Part shown: in pieces, positions 42,197 through 51,700 of the stretch
How positions within the stretch are numbered: the stretch's first letter is position 1
Layout of the letters: each line of letters starts with the position of its first letter
Assembly: GCA_035765195.1 (NCBI GenBank)
Contig: DASTYC010000015.1
Location: 1 to 64,000, forward strand
Source of the DNA: CALAED01 sp035765195
GTDB taxonomy: Bacteria > Actinomycetota > Actinomycetes > Streptosporangiales > Streptosporangiaceae
Direction of reading: 5' to 3'
Length of the DNA: 64,000 nt
Program-made: the position numbers and the translations under genes
The notes under the pieces: generated by a model
The model's input: the letters and a program-made list of their open reading frames with translations, nothing else
Told to the model about the DNA's origin: nothing
Databases searched by the model: none

Positions 42197-43456
42197 ATGG
42201 CGGTGAGCCCCATGACCGAAGTGACCGAAGCTCTCGGCGATCTGTACGACCCACTCGGCGCGCACCTGGATGATCCATATCCGTTCTACACGCGAGCCCG
42301 GAGGCAGACACCGATCTTCTTCTCGCCGGTGCTGAACGCCTGGGTGGTGACCCGTATGGCGGACGTGAGAAAGGTACTCCGCGACGGGAAGACGTTCTCC
42401 TCGGCGAATACATTACGGCCATTCACGTCACTCAACCCGCAGGTGTATCAAATCCTTGAACGCGGATACCCGCTCACCAAATCTTTGATCACTATCGACG
42501 GCGAGGAGCACCGGCGGCAGCGAATACCGCAGGCCGCCGGCTTCCTCCCGGAGCGGGTGGCCGCGGCGGAGCCGTACATCGTCGAACGCGCGACCGCGCT
42601 GATCGACGGCTTCGCCGCCGACGGACATACGGAGTTCATGGCGGCGTTCGCCAACCCGCTGCCGGTGTCGGTGATCTGTCATCTCGTGGGCTTCGATCCC
42701 GCCGACCACCAGATGCTCGGCGATGACACCCGCGCCGCCGCCTCCCTCGGCATGGGACACCGGTTCCGCTCCGACGAGGAGCAACTCGACGCCGCGCGCC
42801 GCTGGGTGCGGTTCCAGCACACGACCGCCCGCTATATACGAGACCGCCGCGCCGCACCACGCGCCGACGTCATCAGCGACCTGATCTCCGCGTTCGTGCC
42901 AGGCGACGCACCGCTGACCGCCGAGCAGGAGGCGGACCTGGTGAACATGATCTTCGGAATCACCTTGCCCGGCCACATCACGACCTCGGCGCTGCTCGGC
43001 AACGGCCTGATCCATCTGTTGCGCGACCGCGAGCAATGGCGGTTGCTATGCGAACGGCCGGACCTGATCCCCAACGCCGTCGAGGAGATGGCCCGCTTCG
43101 ACACCCCCACCCACATCTTCTTGCGGGTGGCGACGAAGGAGACGACGGTGGCCGGGCAACGGCTGCCCGCGGGTGCCGAGATCGCGGTGTGGCTGGCCGC
43201 CGCCAACCGAGACGAGGACGCCTTCGAGCGCGCCGAGGAATTCGACATCACTCGGCAACCACGGCCGCACGTGGTCTTCGGTCTCGGTGCCCACTTCTGC
43301 CTGGGCGCCGCCCTCGCGCGCAGGCAGATCCAGGTGGCGCTGCGCCTGCTCACCGACCGGCTCCCCGGCCTGCGCCTCGTACCCGATCAGCAGATTGACT
43401 TCCGCCCGACACTGGACCACCGCGGCCCCATGTCCCTGCGGGTCGCCTGGACATAG
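42197..43456 (+). CDS. Cytochrome P450
   Basis: The 419-residue protein has the P450 fold: the heme-ligand loop HVVFGLGAHFCLG with Cys368, the K-helix ExxR as EEMAR and a PERF-like segment further on. In the I-helix the motif that is normally AGHETT reads PGHITT (about 258-263), so the acidic residue before the conserved Thr is replaced by Ile. It is soluble and probably needs a separate ferredoxin and reductase; none is adjacent. It has a size and style seen in natural-product and xenobiotic-oxidising actinomycete P450s. Substrate unknown. Start at ATG 42197; an in-frame ATG at 42212 is possible. Confidence 0.87.
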   Translation: MAVSPMTEVTEALGDLYDPLGAHLDDPYPFYTRARRQTPIFFSPVLNAWVVTRMADVRKVLRDGKTFSSANTLRPFTSLNPQVYQILERGYPLTKSLITIDGEEHRRQRIPQAAGFLPERVAAAEPYIVERATALIDGFAADGHTEFMAAFANPLPVSVICHLVGFDPADHQMLGDDTRAAASLGMGHRFRSDEEQLDAARRWVRFQHTTARYIRDRRAAPRADVISDLISAFVPGDAPLTAEQEADLVNMIFGITLPGHITTSALLGNGLIHLLRDREQWRLLCERPDLIPNAVEEMARFDTPTHIFLRVATKETTVAGQRLPAGAEIAVWLAAANRDEDAFERAEEFDITRQPRPHVVFGLGAHFCLGAALARRQIQVALRLLTDRLPGLRLVPDQQIDFRPTLDHRGPMSLRVAWT

Positions 43457-43486
43457 CCCTCCTTCGCCCGGACGGCGAAGGAGGGC
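43456..43486. terminator. Strong bidirectional terminator
   Basis: GCCCTCCTTCGCC (43456-43468), loop CGGAC and GGCGAAGGAGGGC (43474-43486) form a perfect 13-bp stem directly after the P450 stop codon and before the end of the convergent gene at 43497. CTTTCC follows on the plus strand. It is the clearest terminator in the window. Confidence 0.85.
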
Positions 43487-43496
43487 CTTTCCTTGA

Positions 43497-44129
43497 TCAT
43501 CCGGGCGTCGGCTTCGGGGCGCATTCCAGCCGGTCCACCGTCTTGAGGTCGTCGCAGCCGGGGTCTTTCGTGCAGGCGGCCCGGACGGTCGCCGGCTTGC
43601 CGCATCCGATGCCGGGGATATGCGACACCTCGGCCGTCCAGTGTCCTGTGGCGTCGACCGCGACCCGCACGGTCGCCGAGCCGCCGGCGCCGCCGGCCGT
43701 GACGGTGACGTCGACTTCGTCGCATCCGGTCGCGGTGCCCGTCACCTTGACCGGGTCCGGTGTCGGCGAGCCGACACCCACCACGGAGGCGATGGCGATG
43801 TCGCACTCGTGCGGCTCAGGCACTGGGTGGTCGGGCCGGATGTCAGGCAGCAGCAACACGTCCGCCCTCGGCTCGAAGCCCACGTGCACGACGGCCTTGT
43901 GCGTGCGGACGGCGCTCCCGCTTTCCGCCCACACGATGTACGCGCCCGGCGGGATTTCCACGGCGAGATGCCCCGGTTGGGACAGCCGCAGTCCCTGCGA
44001 GTACGCGATCCCCTTCCAGCCGAACGGGCGTCCATGAGCGTCCGTCGTGAAGACCGTCCAGTCGATGCTGTTGTCGACCAGGCACGCGTCGGACCCGCGC
44101 ATCACCCACACATTGAGTTGAGTCCACAT
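43497..44129 (-). CDS. Hypothetical protein with Ig-like/beta-sandwich features
   Basis: The 210-residue protein starts at ATG 44129 (GGAGGA six bases upstream). No signal peptide. The first ~105 residues, with HLAVEIPPGAYIVWAESGS, look like a beta-sandwich of the carboxypeptidase-regulatory-like type; after a Pro-rich hinge, about 75 residues form a second Thr/Val/Gly-rich beta domain with several cysteines. It is the last of three minus-strand genes with short gaps. No family is recognised. The cysteines sit mainly in the second domain, unusual for a cytosolic protein, so non-classical export or a protected location is possible. Confidence 0.6.
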   Translation of the reverse strand: MWTQLNVWVMRGSDACLVDNSIDWTVFTTDAHGRPFGWKGIAYSQGLRLSQPGHLAVEIPPGAYIVWAESGSAVRTHKAVVHVGFEPRADVLLLPDIRPDHPVPEPHECDIAIASVVGVGSPTPDPVKVTGTATGCDEVDVTVTAGGAGGSATVRVAVDATGHWTAEVSHIPGIGCGKPATVRAACTKDPGCDDLKTVDRLECAPKPTPG

Positions 44130-44140
44130 GAGATTCCTCC

Positions 44141-45454
44141 CTACAGACCGAGATGCGGCGGGAGCCAACGGGCCGATTCGACGTCGTTTTGCAGTTCGTC
44201 GTCGGGCTTGTTGTCGTACATGAGCAGATGCTTGGCCTTGACGCCTTCCGAGTTCTCACTCGGCTCGATGCTGAGGTTGGCGACGAACATGACGCCGAGG
44301 CCGAGCGTCACGGCGTCCACGTCCGCGGATCCCAGCAATGTCGCGATTGTTGATTTCAGGTTCGTTATCGCCTCGGTGCTCATGCCGAGCAGGCCTCGGA
44401 CGTACTCTCTGCTCAACTGGAGTTCGCTCTTGCTCACGTCGTCCGCGGCCTCTTCGCCGGCCGTTCCGACGAGCTGGAGCAGGTCGATCGGCTGGTACTC
44501 CTTGAGACCGATGTCGCCGCTCGCATCCCAGTCATTGGGGTTGGCCTCGTCCGAGAACTGCACGCGGATATCGGTCGGCGCGATGAGCAGGAACGAGCTC
44601 ATTTCGTCGTCGAAGCTGTCGAAAACGTCGAAGTCCTCGACCCACCGCTCGGTGCTGACGAACGGGCTGGGGATGGATTCCAGGAGATCCGCGACCTTCT
44701 GCAGTGGGCTCAGCATGACCGATGCCAGGTCGAGGACTCCCGCCAGGGCGCTGACGGCTTCGATGATCTGGTTGTAGATCGCGATGACCTCGCTGAGGGT
44801 GCTCGGCCCACCGGGCGCGATCATGACCAGGAACTTTCCTGGCACTCCCTCCTGCTCCAGCGCGAGGTTCGCGTGCCTCGAACAGACGCACAGCGCGGGA
44901 ACGACCGGCAGCGGGATGGTCACCGTCGGGACCGCGAACTTGAGCACAATCGTCTTCGCGACGATCTCGTCGAATTTGTAGGTTCCCGGGATATCGACGA
45001 GCTCGACCGTTGTGCCGACCGCGACGGTCACTTCGAGTCGGTGGTCGAGCCTGGGGAGCTCGACCGGTGGAAGGTCGAGCTGCGGGGGCGGCGGCTTTTG
45101 GCCGAACTTGATCCGCGGCTTGAAGAGGAAGGCCACCGACAGGAGATCAGCGGCCGGCGCCGGGTCAGGCGTGGCCGGCACCCTCAGGTAGTCCTTGGGA
45201 TCCGCCGCGTCTCCTTCGGCCAGCAACTCATCACCCATTTCGCCCTCTCGAAACACCTTGTAGGTGACGTGCAGGCGCAGGATGTTGTAGTCGTAGGGAG
45301 CCAGCCCGCCCAGGAGGCCGGTTACCTGGGAGCCGTCGCCGGCGGGGATGATGTCCACGCGCAGCGGCTCGCCCGGTTCGAGGACGGGTCCGGTGGACAC
45401 CACCCTTGTCAGCTCGAGCACCTGATTCGCCAGCTCATCGAGGAACAGAGCCAT
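44141..45454 (-). CDS. Hypothetical protein, 437 residues
   Basis: No signal peptide and no recognised domain. The first half (about 1-200) is beta-rich, with Pro-rich segments (QKPPPPQLDLPPVELP) and a short CVC pair near residue 190. The middle (about 210-270) is a hydrophobic helical stretch and the C-terminal half is acidic and helical. It lies between the 210-residue protein (11 bp downstream) and the secreted protein (31 bp upstream), all on the minus strand, so the three form one operon. A structural or carrier function is possible; no activity can be assigned. Confidence 0.6.
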   Translation of the reverse strand: MALFLDELANQVLELTRVVSTGPVLEPGEPLRVDIIPAGDGSQVTGLLGGLAPYDYNILRLHVTYKVFREGEMGDELLAEGDAADPKDYLRVPATPDPAPAADLLSVAFLFKPRIKFGQKPPPPQLDLPPVELPRLDHRLEVTVAVGTTVELVDIPGTYKFDEIVAKTIVLKFAVPTVTIPLPVVPALCVCSRHANLALEQEGVPGKFLVMIAPGGPSTLSEVIAIYNQIIEAVSALAGVLDLASVMLSPLQKVADLLESIPSPFVSTERWVEDFDVFDSFDDEMSSFLLIAPTDIRVQFSDEANPNDWDASGDIGLKEYQPIDLLQLVGTAGEEAADDVSKSELQLSREYVRGLLGMSTEAITNLKSTIATLLGSADVDAVTLGLGVMFVANLSIEPSENSEGVKAKHLLMYDNKPDDELQNDVESARWLPPHLGL

Positions 45455-45485
45455 TTTCGTCCTTTCGTCGTTCGGGCCCGGATGG

Positions 45486-47006
45486 CTACGGGGTCACTCG
45501 CGCGATGCGGGTCTGCCACTTGCAGACCCCGCCGATCAGCTCGGCATGCTCTGCCGCCACCCAGAACGCGTTGCCGTCGATCGCGGTCTGCGCGCCCGTG
45601 TAGTCGCCCGTTCCCACGGGCAGGCCCGGTGCGATCGGCGCCCGCGCGCATGTCCCGTCGGTGAGCGTCATCGACTGGCCGAAGCCGGCATTCACCGCCT
45701 TGGTGGCGACCCGTGAGCTGACCCGGTGGGAATTGAGGGGCGTATTCGCGAGGAACACCACCGTGGTCTGGTGGCTGTTGTTCACCGCAACGGCGGGATG
45801 GTGGTAGAACGCATTGTCACCGCCACCCAGCCCTTGGAGCTCCGACTTGGTCACGGCTCCGTTAGCCGGATCGATGGTGAATCGGACAGTTCGAAGACAC
45901 GATTCCAGCGGTGAATTGGGCGTGTTCGGGCAGGCGATCGTGTGCACGGCAGTGATCGCGTCGCCGACGCCCGCCACCTGCAGAATCCTTGCGTCGCCGG
46001 TATCGATCTTCGCGCCCCCGGCACCCCCGGGAGCATCCGGCGGCGGACTGTACGTCGCCCAGGAAATGGACATATTCTCTATGACCGGCGGAGTCGCCGG
46101 GTTGAACGGAGTGACATTGGCGATGCGCCACAGCCGATAGGTGCTCGATATCATCTGGTGGCGCGAACTGACCAGGTAGACCGGATTGGTCCGACCGGGG
46201 AGCGACGTCGGGCTCGTATAATGCTGCGCCGGTTGGAGCGTATGCGCCGAGAAGTCGTTGAAGACGTTCGAGCCCTCGAACTTCCAGAAGGATTCGGTCG
46301 GGCACGAGTTCGCGTTGTCGGAAAACACCTGCTTGCTCAACACGCGCACGACCGCGACCGCGAACTCGGCCGGCGTGTGCTGGTTGGCACTGATCACGAT
46401 CGCGTCGGTTCCGACACCGAGCCCGGGGAAGTCCGCGTGCGTTTTCTGGTTGTTCGTCGCCGGGCTGGTGTGCAGGGCGTCTATCGGGTAGCGACACCAG
46501 TTCGCGGGACTCAGGTCGCTCGGGTCGCTCGACCGCGATATGGCGAGGTGGATCACGGAGAAGTCGTCGGCCGGATCGTTGTCGTCGACGTTGTCTTCCT
46601 GCAACGCGATGACGTAGAAGCGCTGGTTCACCGCGTTGCGGTCGAAGTACACCTTGGGATCGAACATCGGCCCCTGAGCCGGTGCCGCGCCGAAGAACTG
46701 CTCCAGGCTCATGCTCTGGGCGGCTCCACCCAGGCTGTTGGTCATCCGCACGTTCCGGTTGACCGCCTGCAGCACCTTGCTCCCGTTGGCCGCCACAATC
46801 GTGTCGGATACGGATACATCCGCCGCCGTCTCGTCCAGGCCGTTGAACGGGGGGTCGATGCCGGCCAGTGCGGTTCCGGAGGCCGCGGCGGGGGCGGCGG
46901 CTACCGTCACGGCCATGACCGCCAGGACGGTCGCCGCGGTCGCCGCGGTCGCCCCCCGACGAAATGCCCGCCGGAGCATACTTCTCGGTAAATGAGATGT
47001 CGACAC
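45486..47006 (-). CDS. Secreted protein of unknown function, first gene of a three-gene cluster
   Basis: The 506-residue protein starts at GTG 47006, with GGGGG upstream. It has a long Sec signal peptide with Arg-rich n-region, Ala/Val core and AAPAAASG cleavage near residue 43. The mature part of about 460 residues is rich in Asn, Asp, Thr, Ser and aromatics with repeated hydrophobic beta strands, like a beta-propeller or sialidase-like fold, but no BNR Asp-box is clear. Cysteines are few and spaced as in extracellular proteins. It heads an operon with two unknown cytosolic-looking proteins and is divergent from the LAL regulator at 47194. Confidence 0.68.
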   Translation of the reverse strand: MSTSHLPRSMLRRAFRRGATAATAATVLAVMAVTVAAAPAAASGTALAGIDPPFNGLDETAADVSVSDTIVAANGSKVLQAVNRNVRMTNSLGGAAQSMSLEQFFGAAPAQGPMFDPKVYFDRNAVNQRFYVIALQEDNVDDNDPADDFSVIHLAISRSSDPSDLSPANWCRYPIDALHTSPATNNQKTHADFPGLGVGTDAIVISANQHTPAEFAVAVVRVLSKQVFSDNANSCPTESFWKFEGSNVFNDFSAHTLQPAQHYTSPTSLPGRTNPVYLVSSRHQMISSTYRLWRIANVTPFNPATPPVIENMSISWATYSPPPDAPGGAGGAKIDTGDARILQVAGVGDAITAVHTIACPNTPNSPLESCLRTVRFTIDPANGAVTKSELQGLGGGDNAFYHHPAVAVNNSHQTTVVFLANTPLNSHRVSSRVATKAVNAGFGQSMTLTDGTCARAPIAPGLPVGTGDYTGAQTAIDGNAFWVAAEHAELIGGVCKWQTRIARVTP

Positions 47007-47027
47007 GAAACCCCCTTGATCAAAATC

Positions 47028-47046
47028 GCGCCGCGCCAAGCGGCGC
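47028..47046. promoter_or_regulatory. Inverted repeat in the secreted protein-LAL divergent gap
   Basis: GCGCCGC (47028-47034), GCCAA and GCGGCGC (47040-47046) form a perfect 7-bp inverted repeat, 22 bp upstream of the secreted-protein start. It could be an operator for the LAL regulator or an mRNA leader hairpin. Confidence 0.4.
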
Positions 47047-47193
47047 AAGCCGCGCCAATACGCGGTTCGTGAACGGGGAGAGTCGACCTCGACGGCGAGC
47101 AACGGTTCATCGGTGAAAACACCTACATTCCTGACGCAGCACCAGAAACGGGTTCACCCTCCGGTACCGTGAGCGGCGGAGAGGAGCGGGGGC

Positions 47194-49998
47194 TTGTTGG
47201 TCGGGCGGCAGCATGAGATGGCGAAGATTCGCGATGCACTCGGGGAAAACGCGTGGTCGGCCCGAGTGCTGGAGCTGGTCGGCGAACCGGGGATCGGCAA
47301 GTCGTCTCTGCTGGACTGGACGGCCGACGAGGCCAGAGCGCGCGGAGTCCTGACGCTCGCCGCGAAGGCGGCCGACATAGATGGCGCCGGCACGCCATTC
47401 GGCGCCCTGCGCGAGGCGCTCGATGACGTCGTGGCTGACCGCGGGGATTGGCGCGAGGGGATGAGCGGCGAAGACCTCACGGCCCTTGCCGATGTCTTTC
47501 CCGGGCTGTCCGATTTCCGAGACGCCAGGGTGGAACGGCACCGGATTCACCGCGCGGTGCGGGCGTTACTGGAACAACTGGGCAACCGCGACAAGCTCAT
47601 GCTCGTCCTCGACGACGTGCACCGGGCCGACTCGGCCTCGAAGGAACTGCTCGCATACCTGGTGCGCCGGCCACCGCGCGCTCGGCTGCTGCTGGTCCTT
47701 GCCTATCGGCCGCGGCAGGTGGATCCACGGCTGGCCGCGGCCATCGCGGCGGGACCGGCGAGCGTGCACCGCGTCGAGCCGGCGCCGCTGACCGAGGAGC
47801 AGAGCCAAGAACTGCTCGGGCCGGAGGTGAACCGCGCCCGCGTGGCGGCGCTGCATCAGGCCAGTGGCGGCAATCCCTTCTACCTGCAAGCCCTTGCCAC
47901 GACCGAACTGCCCGCCGGCACGCGGTTGCGCGCTGTGCTGCAGGCCGAACTGGCCGGGTTGTCCGCGCTCGCGCAGCAGGCCACGCGGGCCGCGGCCGTC
48001 ATCGGCGACCCGTTCGACGCGGAACTCGTCGCGGAGGTGGCCGGGCTCGATCACGCGGAGGTCGTCCGCGCACTGGACGAGTCGCACGAGCGTGATCTCA
48101 TTCGTCCGCATGGGCTGTCGCGGTTCGCGTTCCGGCATGACCTGGTGCGCCAGGCGGTATACGACGGCACCGGCGCGGGCTGGCGCCGTGCCGCACATGG
48201 CCGGGCCGGTCAGGCGCTGCGACGGCGCGGAGACGCGGTACCTGCCCGCGCGGCACACGTGGCCCGCTCGGCCGTCGTCGGCGACCTGGAGGCTGTTTCA
48301 TTGCTCAGGGCCGCCGCCGACGAGCTGCGCTGGCAGGCACCCGGGGTCGCGGCGACCATGCTGCACGAGGCGATTCGCTTGCTGCCCAAGGAGGATCTCG
48401 GCTCAGCCGAGCACTGCGAGCTGCGGTTGCTGCTCGCCCGCTGCGTTGTCGCCGACGGCCGCCCGCACGACGCGCGGGAGGTCGTCCACCTGCTGCTGCA
48501 CGAGCTTGCCGCCGGGCACGAACGCCGGCCCGAGGCGATCACCGTGGCCGCGATGATCGAGCGGATCCTCGGCCATCACGCCCAAGCCCGTGCGCTGCTG
48601 CGCAGCGAGCTCGGTACGATCCGGGATCCGGCGATCGCGGCGGGTTTGGAGCTGGAGCTCGGCATGGTCGCGATCCTCGCCGGCGACTTCACCGCGGACC
48701 GCCCATTGATCGAGAACGCGCACCGCACCGCCTGCCGGCTGGACAACCTTCCACTACGGGTACACGCGGCCGCGCTGCTCGCGCTCGCCGACTACACATC
48801 TGGTGCGATCAAGGCCGCACAGGCGCGGGTCGACGCCGCGGAAGCCCTGTTGAACGCGATCCCCGACCACACCCTGGTCACCAACCTGGAGGCGACCGTC
48901 TACCTGGGATGGACCGAGATCTTCCTCGAACGGTTCCATCCCGCGCTCGACCATCTACGGCGTGGGCTGCGGCTGGCTCGCCGAACCGGCCAAGAGCACC
49001 TGCTCCCCTACCTACTCGGCGGGATCGCCTGTGCCTATCAGTGGCTCGGCCGGCTCGACGAGGCCGCGCAGTGGGCGGACGACGCCGTCTCGACCGCGGA
49101 ACTGACCGGCAGCGATGAGCTGCGCACCATGACCTACACGTTGAAAGCGCTCGTCGCCATCCATCAGGGCGACGTGGAACTGGCGTACCAGTGCGGCGAG
49201 CGTGCTGTCCGGGCGGCCGGAGCGGACCGGGACTGGTGGTCGGCCACCGCCGCCGTGATCTACGGCGAGGCGTGCATCCATCGCGGTGCGGACCCGGCGG
49301 AATGCCTGCGCACCATCGTCGACGCCGTCGGCGGCCCAGACCTCAGCGCCATCGACCCGGGAAGCAAGCCGCACTGGTACCAGACGTTCATCTACACCGA
49401 ACAGGCCATCGGCAACCCGGACAAGGCGTGGGAATGGCTGACCCGGATGATCGCGGCGGAGAAACAGATGGACGCCGCGCTGCCCTGCCGGTCCGCGCTC
49501 GTCCGCCTGGCGCGAGGTCACCTGATGCTCGCGGCCGGGCAGGCCGACTCCGCGCTCGGCGACGCTCGATCCGCCGCGGCGGTCTTCGCCAAGGCGGGCG
49601 ACGAGCTCGACCTTGGCCGGGCGCGCCTGCTCGCCGGGCTCGCGTTCGCCGCGTCGGGGCAACGGACCGACGCCATCACCGAGTTGGACAATGCCCGCAG
49701 AACATTCGCCGCCTGCGCAGCCCATCGCCTGCATGACGAGGCAAGCCGGGCCTTGCGCCGGCTCGGTCACCGGATCTCCCGCCGCGGGCCGGCGACTCGT
49801 GACCCGTACCGGCTGACCCGCCGTGAGACCGAGATAGCCGGCCTCATCGCCAAGGGACTGTCCAACGCCGAGATCGCCGACCACCTCGTGCTCAGCGTGC
49901 GAACCGTCGACGCCCACCTGCGCAACATCTTCGCCAAGCTGGACGTGACCTCCCGCGCCGCCGTCGCGGCTCACGCCATCAGCCGGCGAGTAGCGTGA
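47194..49998 (+). CDS. LuxR-family LAL regulator (ATPase, TPR and HTH)
   Basis: The 934-residue protein starts at TTG 47194; GAGGAG (47181-47186) lies seven bases before it, and an in-frame TGA at 47170 excludes earlier starts. An ATG at 47218 is the alternative. Walker A is GEPGIGKS (30-37) with a Walker B LMLVLDDVHRAD further on; a long helical TPR-like region fills the middle, and the C-terminal LuxR helix-turn-helix (about 870-934) contains LTRRETEIAGLIAKGLSNAEIA. LAL regulators of the MalT type activate nearby operons on binding a ligand. The divergent three-gene cluster is the likely target. Confidence 0.87.
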   Translation: MLVGRQHEMAKIRDALGENAWSARVLELVGEPGIGKSSLLDWTADEARARGVLTLAAKAADIDGAGTPFGALREALDDVVADRGDWREGMSGEDLTALADVFPGLSDFRDARVERHRIHRAVRALLEQLGNRDKLMLVLDDVHRADSASKELLAYLVRRPPRARLLLVLAYRPRQVDPRLAAAIAAGPASVHRVEPAPLTEEQSQELLGPEVNRARVAALHQASGGNPFYLQALATTELPAGTRLRAVLQAELAGLSALAQQATRAAAVIGDPFDAELVAEVAGLDHAEVVRALDESHERDLIRPHGLSRFAFRHDLVRQAVYDGTGAGWRRAAHGRAGQALRRRGDAVPARAAHVARSAVVGDLEAVSLLRAAADELRWQAPGVAATMLHEAIRLLPKEDLGSAEHCELRLLLARCVVADGRPHDAREVVHLLLHELAAGHERRPEAITVAAMIERILGHHAQARALLRSELGTIRDPAIAAGLELELGMVAILAGDFTADRPLIENAHRTACRLDNLPLRVHAAALLALADYTSGAIKAAQARVDAAEALLNAIPDHTLVTNLEATVYLGWTEIFLERFHPALDHLRRGLRLARRTGQEHLLPYLLGGIACAYQWLGRLDEAAQWADDAVSTAELTGSDELRTMTYTLKALVAIHQGDVELAYQCGERAVRAAGADRDWWSATAAVIYGEACIHRGADPAECLRTIVDAVGGPDLSAIDPGSKPHWYQTFIYTEQAIGNPDKAWEWLTRMIAAEKQMDAALPCRSALVRLARGHLMLAAGQADSALGDARSAAAVFAKAGDELDLGRARLLAGLAFAASGQRTDAITELDNARRTFAACAAHRLHDEASRALRRLGHRISRRGPATRDPYRLTRRETEIAGLIAKGLSNAEIADHLVLSVRTVDAHLRNIFAKLDVTSRAAVAAHAISRRVA

Positions 49999-50006
49999 TC
50001 AGGTGC

Positions 50007-50033
50007 CGCCGGCGGTCTTCGTGCCCGCCGGCG
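50007..50033. terminator. Hairpin between LAL and FAD oxidase genes
   Basis: CGCCGGCGG (50007-50015) and CCGCCGGCG (50025-50033) form a perfect 9-bp stem with a 9-base loop between the two convergent genes. Likely bidirectional terminator. Confidence 0.55.
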
Positions 50034-50097
50034 CGTGTGTCGTTATGCCGGTGATCACCCGCACGGCGAGCGGATGCGCGGCACCCCGCCGATCCCA

Positions 50098-51246
50098 TCA
50101 GACGTGGCCCTGGATCGTGGTGTATGTATGCGCCCCCACCAAGGGCTTGTCCTCGGCGAATCGGCTGAGCCGAAAGTCGCCGGGGTCGACCCCTGGGATG
50201 CTGCTCTTTCCGTCGATCACCAGATCGGCCACCAGTTTCCCGACCGCGGGTGAAATCTTGAATCCGTGGCCGGAGAATCCGGCGGCGATGAGCAGATTCT
50301 CGTCGATGCGGTCGATGATCGGATTGAAGTCCGGTGTCACGTCGTAGATGCCGGCGTAGGAGTTGGTGATCCGCGGGTCCGGCAGCCCCGGAAACCGATG
50401 CGCCATCTTCTCCGCGGCGGTGTCCACGTTCGCGCGGTTGGAATAATGGTCCGGGTCGGCGTATTCGGGGCTGCGGTGATCGGCGTTCCCCCACAGCAAC
50501 TCCCCCGACGCTTCGGGCTTGATGTATTGCAGCGACACCAGATCCCCGAAAACCGGAGAGGGATAAAGCAACTCCGAACCCGGCCGCACCATGACGATCT
50601 GTTCTCGTTGCGGCTCGATCGGAAGATCCACCCCGATCGTGGCCGCCAGACCCCGCGACCATGGGCCGGCGGCGATGATCACGAGATCGGCCTGGAGGAC
50701 TTCGCCGGAGGCGAGTTCGACGCCCGGCGGCTTTTCCACCAGGCTCCGCACCGGCGTGTGCCTGCGCAGGGTCACGCCTTCCGCCCGCGCCATCCGGGCA
50801 TAGGCCATGCCGAGCTGGTACGCGTCGCCGTAACCGGACCGGGGCTCGTAGGCGAACGCCGCGAAGTCGGCGGTCTCCAGCGACGGCCAGTGCGCCCGCG
50901 CCGCCTCCCCGTCGAGGATCCGCACATCAACGCCCAGATCCTGATGCATCCGGACGTTGTGCCGCAAAGCGTCCGCGTTCTCCGGCCCGACCCCCACCAG
51001 ATAGCCGACCTGATGGAACCCGGCCTCATCACCGAGCTCTTCGTGCTGCCCGATCGCGAACCACGCCATCGCGGCCAGCGACCGGACCGTGTAATGACAC
51101 CGGACCACGCCACTGGACTTGGCGGTGCCACCACAACACAACTCGCCCCGCTCCAGTACCGTCACGCTCATCCCGGACCTGCCCAAGTGGTAGGCGATGC
51201 TGAGGCCCTCCAACCCTCCGCCGATGATGATCACGTCAGCAGGCAT
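50098..51246 (-). CDS. FAD-dependent amine oxidase-like protein (sarcosine/glycine oxidase family)
   Basis: The 382-residue protein starts at ATG 51246 (GGAAGGGA upstream). It has the N-terminal FAD-binding Rossmann motif IIIGGGLEGLSIAYHLGRSG (residues 6-25) and the DAO/sarcosine-oxidase fold with late GYGDAYQLGMAYARMA and SGHGFKISPAVGKLVADL near the C-terminus. Family reactions are FAD-dependent oxidations of amino acids or N-methyl amines, releasing H2O2 or passing electrons to a carrier. A CC pair after the Rossmann motif (GELCCGGTAKSSG) could relate to covalent flavin, but a definite covalent site is not identifiable. Substrate unknown. Transcribed alone. Confidence 0.84.
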   Translation of the reverse strand: MPADVIIIGGGLEGLSIAYHLGRSGMSVTVLERGELCCGGTAKSSGVVRCHYTVRSLAAMAWFAIGQHEELGDEAGFHQVGYLVGVGPENADALRHNVRMHQDLGVDVRILDGEAARAHWPSLETADFAAFAYEPRSGYGDAYQLGMAYARMARAEGVTLRRHTPVRSLVEKPPGVELASGEVLQADLVIIAAGPWSRGLAATIGVDLPIEPQREQIVMVRPGSELLYPSPVFGDLVSLQYIKPEASGELLWGNADHRSPEYADPDHYSNRANVDTAAEKMAHRFPGLPDPRITNSYAGIYDVTPDFNPIIDRIDENLLIAAGFSGHGFKISPAVGKLVADLVIDGKSSIPGVDPGDFRLSRFAEDKPLVGAHTYTTIQGHV

Positions 51247-51700
51247 TGCCGTCCCTTCCTGGATCTCGACTCCCCCGCCAGTCTCCGCCACGACGGGCCG
51301 GACTCAAATCGAATGGCGAACCCGTCGGTCGGCAGTGCCGTGACCGCGCCTGTAGTGATCTTTTAGGGGATCTTGTTGTCTGTGGTGCGAAGGCGGATCG
51401 CGGGGCCGGTTCGGGCGGCGGTTGCCCGCGTGGCCGACGCCCGGGTGACCGCGAGCGTGTGTTGATCGTCGGCGACGCCGACGTTGTGAAGAAGAGTACT
51501 TGATCGGACGGGGTGGAGATCTCCGTCCGGTTACCGACCGCGGCCGGGCAAATTCCCGGTAAAGCTCCACGGAGACCCGGGCGGCTCTGCCCCGCTCGCG
51601 CACGCACGGCGCGGCCGTACCAATCCGCCGCGGCCGGAATGGCCACCGCCCGCACGGGTAGGGGGCGCGCAACGGGGACAAGGAACGGGAGGAGAAAAAG
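51247..51700. other. Intergenic region with one hairpin, no clear gene
   Basis: About 450 bp upstream of the small gene at 51701. Several short open frames lack coding bias. CGGACGG (51505-51511) and CCGTCCG (51523-51529) form a stem (nine pairs if a G-U and an outer G-C pair are counted) that may lie in the leader of the next gene. Nothing else is recognised. Confidence 0.4.
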
